From the IMG/VR virus record IMGVR_UViG_3300045977_000592, positions 1 through 38,274 of that record: a stretch of 38,274 bases of DNA; one strand, written 5' to 3'. Positions 23,823-31,700 of this stretch are shown here, in pieces. Positions within the stretch are counted from its first letter, which is position 1. Each line of letters opens with the position of its first letter. Position numbers and translations under genes: made by a program. A model generated the notes under the pieces. It searched no databases. It saw only the letters and a program-made list of their open reading frames with translations, and was not told where the DNA came from. Origin of the DNA: a virus.

Positions 23823-24761
23823 TTACGGCGTCTTGGTGAGCACGGCCAGACGCGACTTGTTGTTGGTGACGGCCTGCAGGGCGCTGTAAATCTTGGTGAC
23901 GAAGGCGTTCTTGTCCGGTAGCTCGTTGGTCTCGCCGCGGTCGCGGAAGTACTGGCGCGAGCAGACCAGTTGGAACGACTTCGGGTTGAGGAAATAGATG
24001 CGGTCGCCGCCGTACTGGGAGAACACGTAGCGGGCCGTCTTGAAGGCGAGGACCTTGAAGCCCTTCTGGGCCTCGTCGGTGTCGATGTAGCGCTGCTGCG
24101 CCTGGAGGTTGGCCTCGAAGATGGCCTGGGGCGCGGCGCCGCTGACGACCATCTTGGGCGCGAGGCTGGCGCCACTGCCCTTGCTGGCGGCGTTGAAGGC
24201 GGTCGTCATCGCCGCTTCGATGTTGGTGCCGTCGGTGTAGGTGCCGGTGTAGTTGCGCCAGAAGGTTTCGGTGTTGGCGTCGATGCCACCGACCACGCCC
24301 AGGCCCGTGTCCGGCACCAGCGTCTGGAGCCCCAGGAAGCCGTTGGTCGCCGTGGTGAAGAGCGCCTCCTCGATGGCGTCGTCGTGCGCGTTGATGGCGT
24401 TCTCCATCAGCGAGCGGACGAGCGGCACCTTCTGGTTCTCGGTCGGGTTTTTGGCGTCGTCGCCCTTGCTCCAGACGATGGGGACGCTCAGTTCCGCCGG
24501 GTTGAAAGTGGCGGCGGTCAGGACGTCGGTCTTGGCGAGGCTGACCGCGTCCATGTCGGTGGCGAGGAAGGCGGTGCCCGGGTTGGGGCGCCAGTCGAGC
24601 GGGCATTCGATGACCGGGCCGAGCGAGAGCCGGATGATCGCGTTCATGCGCTCGCACTCGCGCATGAAGGCGGATTCGTTCCACTGGTTCGCCGCCCGGC
24701 GCATCTCGGCGAGCACAGCGTTGTAGCTGGCTGCCACGATCTGGCTGATGCTGAGGGCCAT
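23823..24761 (-). CDS. Major capsid protein (HK97-type fold, by context)
   Basis: 312 residues, ATG with AGGTG about 7 nt upstream. It starts with an N-terminal arm-like helix (ISQIVAASYNAVLAEMRRAAN) and contains stretches typical of the P-domain and A-domain of tailed-phage capsid proteins (VPIVWSKGDDAKNP, NAINAHDDAIEEALFTTATNG, YFLNPKSFQLVCSRQYF, KNAFVTKIYSALQAVTNNKSRLAVL). The order terminase, scaffold, capsid, portal and the length agree. It would form the icosahedral head. A separate promoter-like site lies about 140 nt upstream, consistent with high capsid expression. Confidence 0.8.
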   Translation of the reverse strand: MALSISQIVAASYNAVLAEMRRAANQWNESAFMRECERMNAIIRLSLGPVIECPLDWRPNPGTAFLATDMDAVSLAKTDVLTAATFNPAELSVPIVWSKGDDAKNPTENQKVPLVRSLMENAINAHDDAIEEALFTTATNGFLGLQTLVPDTGLGVVGGIDANTETFWRNYTGTYTDGTNIEAAMTTAFNAASKGSGASLAPKMVVSGAAPQAIFEANLQAQQRYIDTDEAQKGFKVLAFKTARYVFSQYGGDRIYFLNPKSFQLVCSRQYFRDRGETNELPDKNAFVTKIYSALQAVTNNKSRLAVLTKTP

Positions 24762-24904
24762 GGGTCACACCTGCGGCTGGGTGCTGCCAGGTGGTGACGC
24801 CGGAGCAGCGACGCGGCGTGCTTAGGGAGTGGCCGTGACCCGGGCCGGGGAATCCAGAGATGTCGTGCCGATCAGAACGCTCGGCACCGGCGAGATGGCG
24901 CGGC

Positions 24905-24913
24905 AGTGTAGCA
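24905..24913 (-). promoter_or_regulatory. Extended -10 promoter candidate for the capsid gene
   Basis: TGCTACACT (TGnTAnnnT) on the minus strand; no good -35 box at 16-18 nt. It would produce a 140-nt leader for the capsid gene. Overlaps TAGCAT (24909-24914) on the plus strand, 8 nt before the ATG of the divergent gene, which could make that transcript leaderless. Confidence 0.35.
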
Positions 24914-24922
24914 TACCCGCCT

Positions 24923-25258
24923 ATGACCAAGCTCGATGCCGACCTCAGCGCGCTCCACAAGACGCTCAGCGACGATCCGGCGCTGCGGCACTTCGCCGAG
25001 GTCGTCCAGCTGGCGCGGCTGGCGCTTGACGAGCACGCTGCCAGCGCCGGGGAGGGCTATACGAGCACCGGCGGCTTTACCGAGACCCTGACCCTGCCCG
25101 AGTCGCTGCCCGTGTACCTACAGGTGGTCATCGTGGCGGGGCTCGACGAGCCGGCGCCCGATCCGCTGCTGGCACGCCGGGCCGATCAGGTGGTCGAGGC
25201 GCTGGAGCGCGACTTCAGCGCGCAAATCCAACTTCTGCGCGCCGTGCTCGACGCCTAG
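24923..25258 (+). CDS. Plus-strand hypothetical gene embedded in the virion operon
   Basis: 111 residues from an ATG at 24923. The protein reads as a normal soluble domain: N-terminal helices (LHKTLSDDPALRHFAEVVQLARLALDE region), a strand pair (GFTETLTLPESLPVYLQVVIVAG) and a C-terminal helix (ADQVVEALERDFSAQIQLLRAVL). It is encoded opposite to all neighbours, between the capsid and the small membrane-protein gene, with no ribosome-binding site, so expression may be leaderless. No family was recognised. Its frame is more protein-like than the opposing frames. Confidence 0.6.
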   Translation: MTKLDADLSALHKTLSDDPALRHFAEVVQLARLALDEHAASAGEGYTSTGGFTETLTLPESLPVYLQVVIVAGLDEPAPDPLLARRADQVVEALERDFSAQIQLLRAVLDA

Positions 25259-25415
25259 CCCGGACGTGTTGCCGGTTGGCTGGGTGAGCCCCGCGGCTGC
25301 GGCGCGGTGGCTTGCTGGGCGGCAATAACACACGAGCGCCACCCGCTCATAGACACGGATGACGCTCTGTGACTCCTTTCCTCGGCACCCCACACGCGCG
25401 ACTGGCCCACCCCGC
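25259..25415. other. Short non-coding gap between convergent genes
   Basis: 157 nt with no gene. The only clear structure is a GAGCG...CGCTC stem-loop (25334-25348), annotated separately. Confidence 0.4.
25334..25348 (-). terminator. Weak terminator candidate for the upstream virion genes
   Basis: On the minus strand a 5-bp GC stem (GAGCG/CGCTC, 5-nt loop) is followed by GTGTGTTATTG. It lies 68 nt after the stop of the 45-residue membrane gene and may separate the terminase-scaffold unit from the capsid unit. Confidence 0.3.
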
Positions 25416-25553
25416 CTACCCAACCGGCAGCACGTCGAGGAGCTGCGCAATGGCCAGCAGCACAACCGCGATCCAGAGCGGCGCCTTGCCTATGCCGGCG
25501 GCCACGCTGACGACAAAGGCCGCGAGCAGCACCACGATACGGACGGTCAGCAT
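25416..25553 (-). CDS. 45-residue two-span membrane peptide
   Basis: ATG at 25553 with GGAGG 6-7 nt upstream (the frame is open for 17 more codons but they carry no signal). The peptide has two hydrophobic helices (VRIVVLLAAFVVSVAAGI and LWIAVVLLAIAQLLDVL) joined by a short GKAP turn, so both ends lie on one side of the membrane. Very small two-span proteins sit between scaffold and capsid genes in many phages. A holin-like or assembly role is possible; nothing specific shows it. Confidence 0.7.
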   Translation of the reverse strand: MLTVRIVVLLAAFVVSVAAGIGKAPLWIAVVLLAIAQLLDVLPVG

Positions 25554-25563
25554 GGGCTCCTCC

Positions 25564-26529
25564 TCAGCGCGTGGGTTGCGCGCGAATGGCGGCATAGATG
25601 ACATCGTCGAGCGAGCGCGGGGCGCCGCCGGTGCCGGTCGCGCCCGCCGTTGGCGCAGCGGTGCTCGTCGGCGCCGTCTGCAGCTCCTTGAGCACCTCGG
25701 CGCGCAGTTGGTCGCGCTGGAGCGCCAGCCTGGGCAGTACCACTTGGCGGTAGGCGGCTTCGAGCGTCAGCTGCGAGTGCTGGCCGCGCGCCCGGGCGTC
25801 GGCGCTGTCTTTCTTGAGCGCCTCCAGGATGTCCGGGGCGTACTTGTCGAAGAGCGGCCAGGTCATGGCGTCAGCAAGCTGGGCATTCACGCGCTGGCCC
25901 GCGTCGGCGAGGATCTGCTGCTCGCGGTGGCGGTCTTCGAGCGGCTGGTAGCGCTGCTGCAGACGCGCCTCCAGATGACCGGCCTGCCAGTCGAGCAGCT
26001 TCTCAAGCCCCTGCGGCGAATAGGTTCTGTAGCCGTTGCCCAGGTCGAGGTCGGGCTCGGGGCGCCCGTCGCCTGGCGGCTGACCGTTGCCGGCAGCGGG
26101 CGACGCGCTCTGGAACTGCCCGTAGGCCGGATTGACCTGCTGCAGCATCTGGAGGAAGCGCGCCGGGTCACTGCGCATGATGTCGCCGAGGGCGTCCATC
26201 TGCTGCAGGCGGGCCTCCAAGGCGCGCTGCGTTTCGGTCGCCTTGCCGCGCTCGGTGTCGAAATCCTTGTGCAGCTTCCTGCGGGCGTTCTCGACAATCG
26301 CGCGCACCCGCGAGTACGGAATGCGGTTCTCGCGCTGCCCGGGCTGGAGCGGCGCCTGCGAGTCGAGCCCGAAGGTCTTGTAGTCGTCGTCGCTGAAGCC
26401 GGAGGCGGGCGCCGCGGGCGCAGGCGCCGCGTCGCCTGGCGCCGGGTCGGCGACGGGAGCCGGATCGGACGCCGCGCTCTGGGCGTCGGCGACGGAATCG
26501 GCCACGACGGTATCGAGATCATCAGACAT
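25564..26529 (-). CDS. Scaffold-type head assembly protein
   Basis: 321 residues; ATG with GAGG 5 nt upstream, 6 nt after the terminase stop. The N-terminal 45 residues are acidic and Pro/Ala-rich, then come long charged helices (RVRAIVENARRKLHKDFDT, ETQRALEARLQQMDALGD, GLEKLLDWQAGHLEARLQQRY) and a flexible Thr/Ala/Gly stretch before a short C-terminal helix (LDDVIYAAIRAQ), which may bind the capsid protein. Such a highly helical, acidic protein between terminase and capsid genes is typical of scaffolding proteins, which shape the procapsid and leave before DNA is packaged. No protease motif is seen. Confidence 0.75.
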   Translation of the reverse strand: MSDDLDTVVADSVADAQSAASDPAPVADPAPGDAAPAPAAPASGFSDDDYKTFGLDSQAPLQPGQRENRIPYSRVRAIVENARRKLHKDFDTERGKATETQRALEARLQQMDALGDIMRSDPARFLQMLQQVNPAYGQFQSASPAAGNGQPPGDGRPEPDLDLGNGYRTYSPQGLEKLLDWQAGHLEARLQQRYQPLEDRHREQQILADAGQRVNAQLADAMTWPLFDKYAPDILEALKKDSADARARGQHSQLTLEAAYRQVVLPRLALQRDQLRAEVLKELQTAPTSTAAPTAGATGTGGAPRSLDDVIYAAIRAQPTR

Positions 26530-26535
26530 GGTGCC

Positions 26536-28065
26536 TCACCGCGAAGAAGGCCGCCGCACGCCGTCACGCCCCAGCAGCCGCGACCTGCGCCGGGGCTGCA
26601 TCCACTTGCGGCGGCGCATCGGCGCCACCGGCTGGGTGACGGGCACGTGGCTCATGAGGAAGTAGGCGAGCGCGACCACCGCGTGATCGATCCGGCTGCG
26701 CGCCAGTGCGCGCGGGCGGACGGCGTCGTACTGCATGCGCGGGATCGTGCGAATCAGGTAGGGGCAGCCCGTGAGCGGGGGACCGTAGTTGCCGGGCCGC
26801 AGGATCTGGAGACGCGGTTGCCCGGTCGAGGTCGTCTCGTGCAGCGCCGACTGCACGGCGTGGGCGAAATGTTCGCGGTTGTTGACCGAGCACTCCAGCG
26901 GCAGGCCTTCGCGCTCCATGGTTTCCCGGATGGTCTGGATCTGGCCGTGCTGAATGTCGATCGAGGGGTCGCAGTAGGTGGTGACGATGGGCAGATCGCC
27001 CGTCTCCTGCAGGATCTCGCGCGCGATGTGCTTGGCGATGGTGCGGTGCCAGAGCTGCTCGCGGAAGACGAGGATCTGGTGGCCGATGACCGCGATCCAC
27101 AGGCACACCGCCGGGTCGGGGTCGAAGCCGTGGTCGTAGGCGCGGTAGAGGCGGACCCAGGGCTCGTGGAGAATGGTTCTGAGGCCCGGGGTCAGCGCCT
27201 GGGGGACTTCGGTGACAACGTGGTGCGGCTGGCCGTTGCGCGTCGGCTCGAAATCGAGCAGGCCGCGCTCCTGGGTGCGCTCGCCCTCGAGCCACGCCAG
27301 GCGCACGTGCGCCGGTAGCCCCGCAAACCGCTTGCGGTATTGTTGGAGGTCCAAGTGCGGGTTGTCGGCCTGGGTGACGTGGATATGCCGCCAGTCCGCC
27401 GGGTCGTAGTCCGGGTCGTCCTTGGGCTCGACGTCCTTGTCGACGAAGTACTTCCAGATCTCGTCGACCGAGCCGCCGAGCGGGTTGGTCGTCAGGCGCA
27501 GCATCGCAATCAGCTTGAGCGTGGCCGGCACGCGCACCGAGGCGGCCAGGCGCGTGATCACTTCCCAGGGGAAGGTGGTCGCCTCGTCGATGCCCATCCA
27601 GTAGAACTGGGCGGAGAGGAGGTTTTCGACGTCCAGCTCCGACTGGCAGTGGTAGTAGTAACCGCGGGAGCCGTTGGGATAGAGCGCCAGGTGCTCGCCG
27701 ACCCGGTACTCGCCACCAAGCGCGCGCATCTCGGCGTCAATGAACACCAGATGGCTCTTGAGCAGTTCCGGCATCGTGCGCCGGAGGATCACGTAGAGGA
27801 AATTCGGCGTGAGCATCGCGCGCAGATGCGCGTCGAATCTCAGGGCGATAGACTTTCCTGACCCTCGGCTGCCTTCGAGCAGCACGTTGGGCTCAATGGC
27901 GCCGTGGAACTCCCGGGCCTTCGGCGTCGGCTTGTAGAGGATCGAGACCTCGCCGTTGGCGTTCCGGATGAGCACGGCGCCTTCGCGATCCTCGGGCCGG
28001 TGGAGCGGAAGCGCCGTGGGCGGCGGAGCCGAATCGAGGACCAGCTCGGCGCGCGAGAGGCTCAC
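26536..28065 (-). CDS. terL: Large terminase subunit (ATPase and nuclease)
   Basis: 509 residues from a GTG that overlaps the upstream stop as GTGA. The ATPase domain has Walker A GSRGSGKS (about 65-72) and Walker B YWMGIDEAT with the catalytic Glu (about 155-163), followed by a coupling motif region near LRLTTNPLGG. The nuclease domain shows Asp residues in YRAYDHGFDP, TYCDPSID and ARSRIDHAV, the RNase H-like metal site that cuts the concatemer. The C-terminus is very basic. The enzyme pumps DNA into the procapsid with the portal. All motifs look intact; the packaging type (cos or pac) cannot be told. Confidence 0.93.
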   Translation of the reverse strand: MSLSRAELVLDSAPPPTALPLHRPEDREGAVLIRNANGEVSILYKPTPKAREFHGAIEPNVLLEGSRGSGKSIALRFDAHLRAMLTPNFLYVILRRTMPELLKSHLVFIDAEMRALGGEYRVGEHLALYPNGSRGYYYHCQSELDVENLLSAQFYWMGIDEATTFPWEVITRLAASVRVPATLKLIAMLRLTTNPLGGSVDEIWKYFVDKDVEPKDDPDYDPADWRHIHVTQADNPHLDLQQYRKRFAGLPAHVRLAWLEGERTQERGLLDFEPTRNGQPHHVVTEVPQALTPGLRTILHEPWVRLYRAYDHGFDPDPAVCLWIAVIGHQILVFREQLWHRTIAKHIAREILQETGDLPIVTTYCDPSIDIQHGQIQTIRETMEREGLPLECSVNNREHFAHAVQSALHETTSTGQPRLQILRPGNYGPPLTGCPYLIRTIPRMQYDAVRPRALARSRIDHAVVALAYFLMSHVPVTQPVAPMRRRKWMQPRRRSRLLGRDGVRRPSSR

Positions 28066-28484
28066 GGCTCCTCCAGCTCCGGCAGTGCCACGGTCTCGAT
28101 CGCCGGCTCCGCCGAAAGCGGGGCGGCCGGAAGTGGGCCCGAGGTCGGGGCGGGCGCCTGGATCAGCCCGCCGAGCGCGAAGCCGATCTGGACCGACGGG
28201 ATCCCGCCCGGGTCGGTCAGCGCGACGGCGTGCGGTACCGGGCCAGCCGTGCGGTCGAGGATGGCCTTGACGGCCCCGAGCGCGACGCCCTCGTTGCGCG
28301 CCAGGAGCAGCATTTCGAGCCGCTCGACGGCCGGTACGGTGAGCCGATTGAGCTTGCGCTCGGCCTTGCGCAGCTCGCGCCCGTCGTGCTGGGCGCAGCG
28401 GGTCTTGCCCGGGCGTACCGAGCGCGCACAGGGCTCCCCGCCTAGAGTGCGGCCGGTGCAGCGAGGGCGCGGCTCAGCGTCCAT
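28062..28484 (-). CDS. Small terminase-like protein with Cys/His motif
   Basis: 140 residues, ATG at 28484, overlapping both neighbours. The N-terminus has RCTGRTLGGEPCARSV and TRCAQHDG, a Cys-x(8-11)-Cys-x(8-10)-Cys-x2-His zinc-binding pattern. Residues about 50-80 (AVERLEMLLLARNEG, LGAVKAILDRTAG) resemble the helical LDR segment of phage small terminases. The C-terminal 50 residues are Pro/Ala-rich and acidic. Position directly before the large terminase supports a role in recognising phage DNA. A classical HTH is not obvious. Confidence 0.6.
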   Translation of the reverse strand: MDAEPRPRCTGRTLGGEPCARSVRPGKTRCAQHDGRELRKAERKLNRLTVPAVERLEMLLLARNEGVALGAVKAILDRTAGPVPHAVALTDPGGIPSVQIGFALGGLIQAPAPTSGPLPAAPLSAEPAIETVALPELEEP

Positions 28485-28797
28485 GGACCCCGGGGGCGGC
28501 CGGCGGCGGCGGCGAGAGCCGGCGCGTCTGCACGCGCGACCGGAAGGCGATCATCGCGACGTGCGCCCGGTACAGCTCGACGTCCTCCTGGGGCGCGGCG
28601 AAGGTGATGGTCCAGCCGGTCTCGGTGACGGCCAGACGGTCCACACCATCGCGCAACGTGCAGCTGTACTTCTGGCCGGAGCCGAAGATGACGTCGCAGT
28701 CGGTGACGGGGAAGGACTCGATGGCCGGGTCGGAGACGACCGGCATCGAGGGCGCCAGGGTTCCCCGCAGGGTACCCGGCAGGCGAGCCGAGGGCAC
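28474..28797 (-). CDS. Hypothetical protein, first gene of the virion operon
   Basis: 107 residues from a GTG at 28797 with AAGGAG 5 nt upstream; an internal ATG at 28746 has no such signal. The middle is strand-rich (TDCDVIFGSGQKYSCTL, RLAVTETGWTITF) and followed by a helix (VELYRAHVAMIAFRSR). No family was recognised. It precedes the small terminase, sharing 11 nt. Confidence 0.55.
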   Translation of the reverse strand: MPSARLPGTLRGTLAPSMPVVSDPAIESFPVTDCDVIFGSGQKYSCTLRDGVDRLAVTETGWTITFAAPQEDVELYRAHVAMIAFRSRVQTRRLSPPPPAAPGVHGR

Positions 28798-28827
28798 GCG
28801 GACTCCTTCCGCGACCCTCGGCCGGGG

Positions 28828-28836
28828 AGTCTAGCA
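28828..28836 (-). promoter_or_regulatory. Extended -10 promoter candidate for the virion operon
   Basis: TGCTAGACT (TGnTAnnnT) on the minus strand, 30 nt before the GTG at 28797. The best -35 candidate (TTAGGG) is 19 nt from the -10 box, so the match is partial. This is the only gap large enough for the operon's own start signal. Confidence 0.4.
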
Positions 28837-28886
28837 CAGGGCTAGGCGGTTCCCCTAAAACCACGACCGATTTGTCTGAATGCGCA

Positions 28887-30107
28887 TCACATCAGCGTCT
28901 GATGCAACACAAAGCGACCGCCCTCGCCCTCCACGATGCCGCCCGCAGCGCGTTCGCGCTGGAGGGCCTTCGTGAACGTCTCGTAACTCAGTGCTTGGCA
29001 GGAGGCGCGCAGCTCCTTCTTCGTCATGGGCTGCTCAGCCAGCGCCGCGCGCAGCTGATCGCGTGCGGTCAGGGTCTGCTCATCGCTCGGTGCCTCCTGC
29101 GGGGCCCCCACCGACCGGACCTGCACCCGGGGCTCCTCTGTGACCAGCTGAATCACGCGGGGCGTCGAGTCTGGCGTCGCAAACGAGGTCTTTCGTTGCT
29201 GCATCACCAGACCGGCTATGCCTTCTCCGCTGTGCCCGGGCGAGCTGGCGATACCCCACGTCTCCCGCGGCCGGTTGTGCCAGAAGACCGTCCCAAACGG
29301 CTTCTCCGCCGTCTGGGCGGCGTGTTTGGGGACGTGGGCCAGGTGCAACGAGCCCACGCCAAGCCGCCTGGCCAGCTTGAGGTACGCGATCGCGGTCTGC
29401 GGGTCCCCCACGTCACCCCCGCATGCCTCCGCCACCGAGTCAAAAATGACGAACAGAATATTCCGTGCTCGAATCTCGGCGTTGAGGTACTCCCAGAGCT
29501 GCGCCAGCGGGGCGTCGCACTCGAAGTAATGCACCCCACGAGGCAGTTCGTCTCCAAACAGTTGTTGCAGCCGCAGCCGATGGTTGCAGCCGTTCATTTC
29601 CCAGTCGCAGTAGAGCACCTCGAACCCCTGAACCGCGAGCTGGCCCGCGGCGTAGAGCGCTAGAAAACTTTTGCCGACGCCACCGTCGCCGAACCACAAC
29701 GACACTTCGTCGAGCATGATCGGTGGGAGCGGATCGATGGGCCAGCGAATCGCGGGCCCCACGCACGGCAAATCAACCAGGCGCACGATCTCGTTCCGCT
29801 GCTTCAATTGCTGGGACACCCGGACGCAGAGTTGACTGAGCGCCAGGCCCCAGGCGCGTTCGCCCAGCGCGGCGCCCACCCTGACAAACCCGGCGACATC
29901 GTAGAGATCGAATAACGGGCTGTCGAGGGCGATGCTCTCGCCGCACCGGAGCGTTACATGGCTGTACAGGTGCTTGTGCTCCCTACGCGGCTGCTGCGCC
30001 ACCAATGTCAGGATCTGACCGCTGTGCGTGTCGTGCGCGACGAGGGTGTAGGTGCCCTCGTCGGTGACCTGGAGGGGTTGAAAAACGAGCTGCGTTGGAT
30101 GTAGCAT
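28887..30107 (-). CDS. RepA-like hexameric ATPase/helicase with C-terminal winged helix
   Basis: 406 residues from the ATG at 30107 (an ATG at 30170 is an alternative; neither has a clear ribosome-binding site). Residues 1-110 are a strand-rich unknown domain. The ATPase has Walker A GDGGVGKS (140-147), VLYCDWEMNG with the motif Glu after the next strand, and Walker B LFVIFDSV (Asp223), as in RSF1010 RepA-type helicases and related AAA_25 proteins of plasmids and phages. The last 60 residues (MTKKELRASCQALSYETFTKALQRE region) form a winged helix-turn-helix that may bind DNA. It would unwind or load at an origin; the tandem array at 31701 lies about 1.6 kb away. Confidence 0.82.
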   Translation of the reverse strand: MLHPTQLVFQPLQVTDEGTYTLVAHDTHSGQILTLVAQQPRREHKHLYSHVTLRCGESIALDSPLFDLYDVAGFVRVGAALGERAWGLALSQLCVRVSQQLKQRNEIVRLVDLPCVGPAIRWPIDPLPPIMLDEVSLWFGDGGVGKSFLALYAAGQLAVQGFEVLYCDWEMNGCNHRLRLQQLFGDELPRGVHYFECDAPLAQLWEYLNAEIRARNILFVIFDSVAEACGGDVGDPQTAIAYLKLARRLGVGSLHLAHVPKHAAQTAEKPFGTVFWHNRPRETWGIASSPGHSGEGIAGLVMQQRKTSFATPDSTPRVIQLVTEEPRVQVRSVGAPQEAPSDEQTLTARDQLRAALAEQPMTKKELRASCQALSYETFTKALQRERAAGGIVEGEGGRFVLHQTLM

Positions 30108-30166
30108 GCGCGCCGCTGAGCACGCGGCGTGCCCATGTGACGACACAATAAACCTATCTCGAAACG

Positions 30167-30185
30167 GCATGCACCGCGCGCATGC
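30167..30185. promoter_or_regulatory. Paired GCATGC sites between divergent genes
   Basis: GCATGC at 30167-30172 and 30180-30185, 13 bp apart, between the RepA-like gene and the plus-strand zinc peptide gene. Two identical 6-bp palindromes in a divergent promoter region could be an operator. Confidence 0.3.
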
Positions 30186-30207
30186 AATTCCTGTTCAAGG
30201 GGGTTGA

Positions 30208-30351
30208 ATGAAGGACAAGCCGCACAGCGCCCAGAGGTGGGTCTGTCCCTGCTGTGGGTGCTGGTACTTCAGCAATCAAGTGTACAGGGGCCGCTGCGGG
30301 GATCTCTCGCGCGGACAGCCGCGCCCGTGTGCGGGCATCCTCGTTCCTTAG
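30208..30351 (+). CDS. 47-residue Cys-rich zinc-ribbon-like peptide
   Basis: ATG at 30208 with AAGG 8 nt upstream, TAG at 30349-30351. It reads MKDKPHSAQRWVCPCCGCWYF and continues with CGDLSRGQPRPCAGILVP; CPCC and two later Cys can hold one zinc. Such short zinc-knuckle peptides are frequent in phage accessory regions. No activity known. The gene is oriented opposite to its neighbours and lies directly after the divergent region. Confidence 0.55.
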   Translation: MKDKPHSAQRWVCPCCGCWYFSNQVYRGRCGDLSRGQPRPCAGILVP

Positions 30352-30644
30352 CACGAGTCAGAGCTAACACCCAAGACACTACAGCCAAGGGTCAAGAGCT
30401 TAGAGCCAAGAGCCTAGAGCATTGGCTTAGAGTCTTCAGTATGGGGGTCGAGCGGCGCCTTAACCTTGGCGCGGACAGTGTCCGGACACCTCTCGCAAAA
30501 TAATCAAAAAGAGGCCTGTTTTTGCTGGACAGGACAGTGCCTCCCTAGGTACACAAAAACTGTCCGCTTGTCCGGGTGTCCCTCTCCCCGTACCCCTCAC
30601 CCCGGGCCGGCGTACCCCGGAGCCGGACCCGAGGAGTAAGTACA
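30352..30644. other. Non-coding region with palindromes and AGAGC repeats
   Basis: About 290 nt without a gene. 30354-30440 is rich in AGAGCYTAGAGC repeats; GTGTCCGGACAC (30478-30489) is a perfect 12-bp palindrome; AAAAA-G-AGGCCT-G-TTTTT (30506-30523) is an imperfect 18-bp palindrome; several TGTCC units follow at 30558-30590. The cluster looks like an operator or protein-binding region. Confidence 0.5.
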
Positions 30645-30675
30645 AAAAGCCTGGGACGTCCACGCTCAGGTCCCG
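30645..30675 (-). terminator. Intrinsic terminator candidate
   Basis: On the minus strand GGGAC (rc of 30671-30675) and GTCCC (rc of 30654-30658) can pair, followed by AGGCTTTTTG. The stem is only 5 bp but a T-run follows directly, and it overlaps the end of the 121-residue gene. Confidence 0.4.
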
Positions 30676-31031
30676 CCAAGGAACGCTTCCCGAACCCGGA
30701 CACACATCTCCTGGTGACCGGCGACGGCCTCAGCCAGAGAGGCGTACCGCTCACAGGCCCACTCGTCGCCATCGACGAACACCATGGTTTCCCACAGCAG
30801 GGGAGACCCGCCGAAGTACGCCATATCGGTACCCAGGAACACGGTGGAGACGTGAATGCGCTTGCCGCTATCGCCCTCGTCGTAATCCTGGCTCACCCGG
30901 CGGTCGGCGGTTTCCATCCAGCTGGCCCAGGCCACGGGATCCTCGCAGGGAATTGGCGTCATGCCGTCGTCGGCGAGCGTGTAGAGCAACGGTCGCGTGT
31001 CCACGTACCGTACCCGGTACAAGGGCCCCAC
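30666..31031 (-). CDS. Conserved phage/plasmid accessory protein
   Basis: 121 residues from a GTG directly after the preceding TAG, with AGGA 8 nt upstream. The sequence contains PIPCEDPVAWASWMETADRR, HVSTVFLGTDMAYFGGSPLLWETMVF and ERYASLAEAVAGHQEM, an order of blocks common to small uncharacterised proteins of phages and plasmids (DPVAWAxWxExADRRV, STVFLGxD, PLLxETMVF). The family's role is unknown. Its presence supports a mobile-element character for the right arm. It forms a two-gene unit with the next gene. Confidence 0.75.
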   Translation of the reverse strand: MGPLYRVRYVDTRPLLYTLADDGMTPIPCEDPVAWASWMETADRRVSQDYDEGDSGKRIHVSTVFLGTDMAYFGGSPLLWETMVFVDGDEWACERYASLAEAVAGHQEMCVRVREAFLGGT

Positions 31032-31565
31032 CTAAGGGTCCTCTACAGGGCCTCTCTGGTGGACAACCGGCTCCGGAGCCCCCAGGCGACTGTCGAACTT
31101 GGCCATCCTGGCGAGGAAGCGCTCCAGGTTCCTGTTCAGGCGCATCTCAGAGAAGGTCGGTACCGGATCGGGCTCAGGCTGGTACTCCGGCAACTCGACG
31201 CGAATGGGCTTTTCCAGGCGGGCCGGGTCGAACACTTCGCGCAGGCTCTGGGCCCAGCGCTGGCGCAACTCCCGGGTCTCGGGCGGATCGTCCTGGTTCA
31301 ACTCCTCCAGGAGCCCGTCCAGGCGAGCCTGGTAGTTGCGGATCCAGCCCAGAAGCAGGAGCGCGTACACCTGGGGGATTTTCGCTGGCCCACGGCCTGC
31401 TTCGCCGAGCGCTCTGGCCAAGCGGCGGGCAACCGCTTCCGCCGTATGAGGCTCCGGCGGCGGCTGGTTGGCCTTGAGCACTGGCACCGGGCGGATTGGC
31501 CGCCTGTGCACACGCGTGCGCCAGTTGTTGGGCGGCTTCCGGGGCAGGCGATATTCGATGGCCAT
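31032..31565 (-). CDS. Hypothetical basic protein
   Basis: 177 residues, ATG at 31565. The N-terminal 30 residues are basic and Pro-rich, then helices follow (EAVARRLARALGEAG, QVYALLLLGWIRNYQARLDGLLEELN, RQRWAQSLREVF), and the C-terminus is Pro/Glu-rich. No motif was recognised. There is no ribosome-binding site; TATAAA lies 8 nt before the ATG, so the transcript may be leaderless. Co-transcribed with the 121-residue gene (0 nt gap). Confidence 0.55.
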   Translation of the reverse strand: MAIEYRLPRKPPNNWRTRVHRRPIRPVPVLKANQPPPEPHTAEAVARRLARALGEAGRGPAKIPQVYALLLLGWIRNYQARLDGLLEELNQDDPPETRELRQRWAQSLREVFDPARLEKPIRVELPEYQPEPDPVPTFSEMRLNRNLERFLARMAKFDSRLGAPEPVVHQRGPVEDP

Positions 31566-31573
31566 TCAGGCGC

Positions 31574-31579
31574 TTTATA
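31574..31579 (-). promoter_or_regulatory. TATAAA -10 box, probably leaderless start
   Basis: TATAAA on the minus strand ends 8 nt before the ATG at 31565, which puts the start codon close to the expected transcription start. Two direct copies of GGCGCTTT on the plus strand overlap it. No good -35 box was found. Confidence 0.35.
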
Positions 31580-31632
31580 GGCGCTTTCCAGCGCACATTG
31601 GCCACGAGCGCGAAGCGCCGGGCCTGTACACC

Positions 31633-31650
31633 GTACCCTGTACAGGGTAC
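31633..31650. repeat. 18-bp perfect palindrome
   Basis: GTACCCTGTACAGGGTAC reads the same on both strands and is followed by more GGTACC/GGTACGG units up to 31682. It shares the CTGTACAG core with the palindromes at 34434 and 34454. Confidence 0.8.
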
Positions 31651-31700
31651 ACGTACCCGGTACGGTGGTACCCGGTACGGTACAGGAGTTTCACTTTGGT

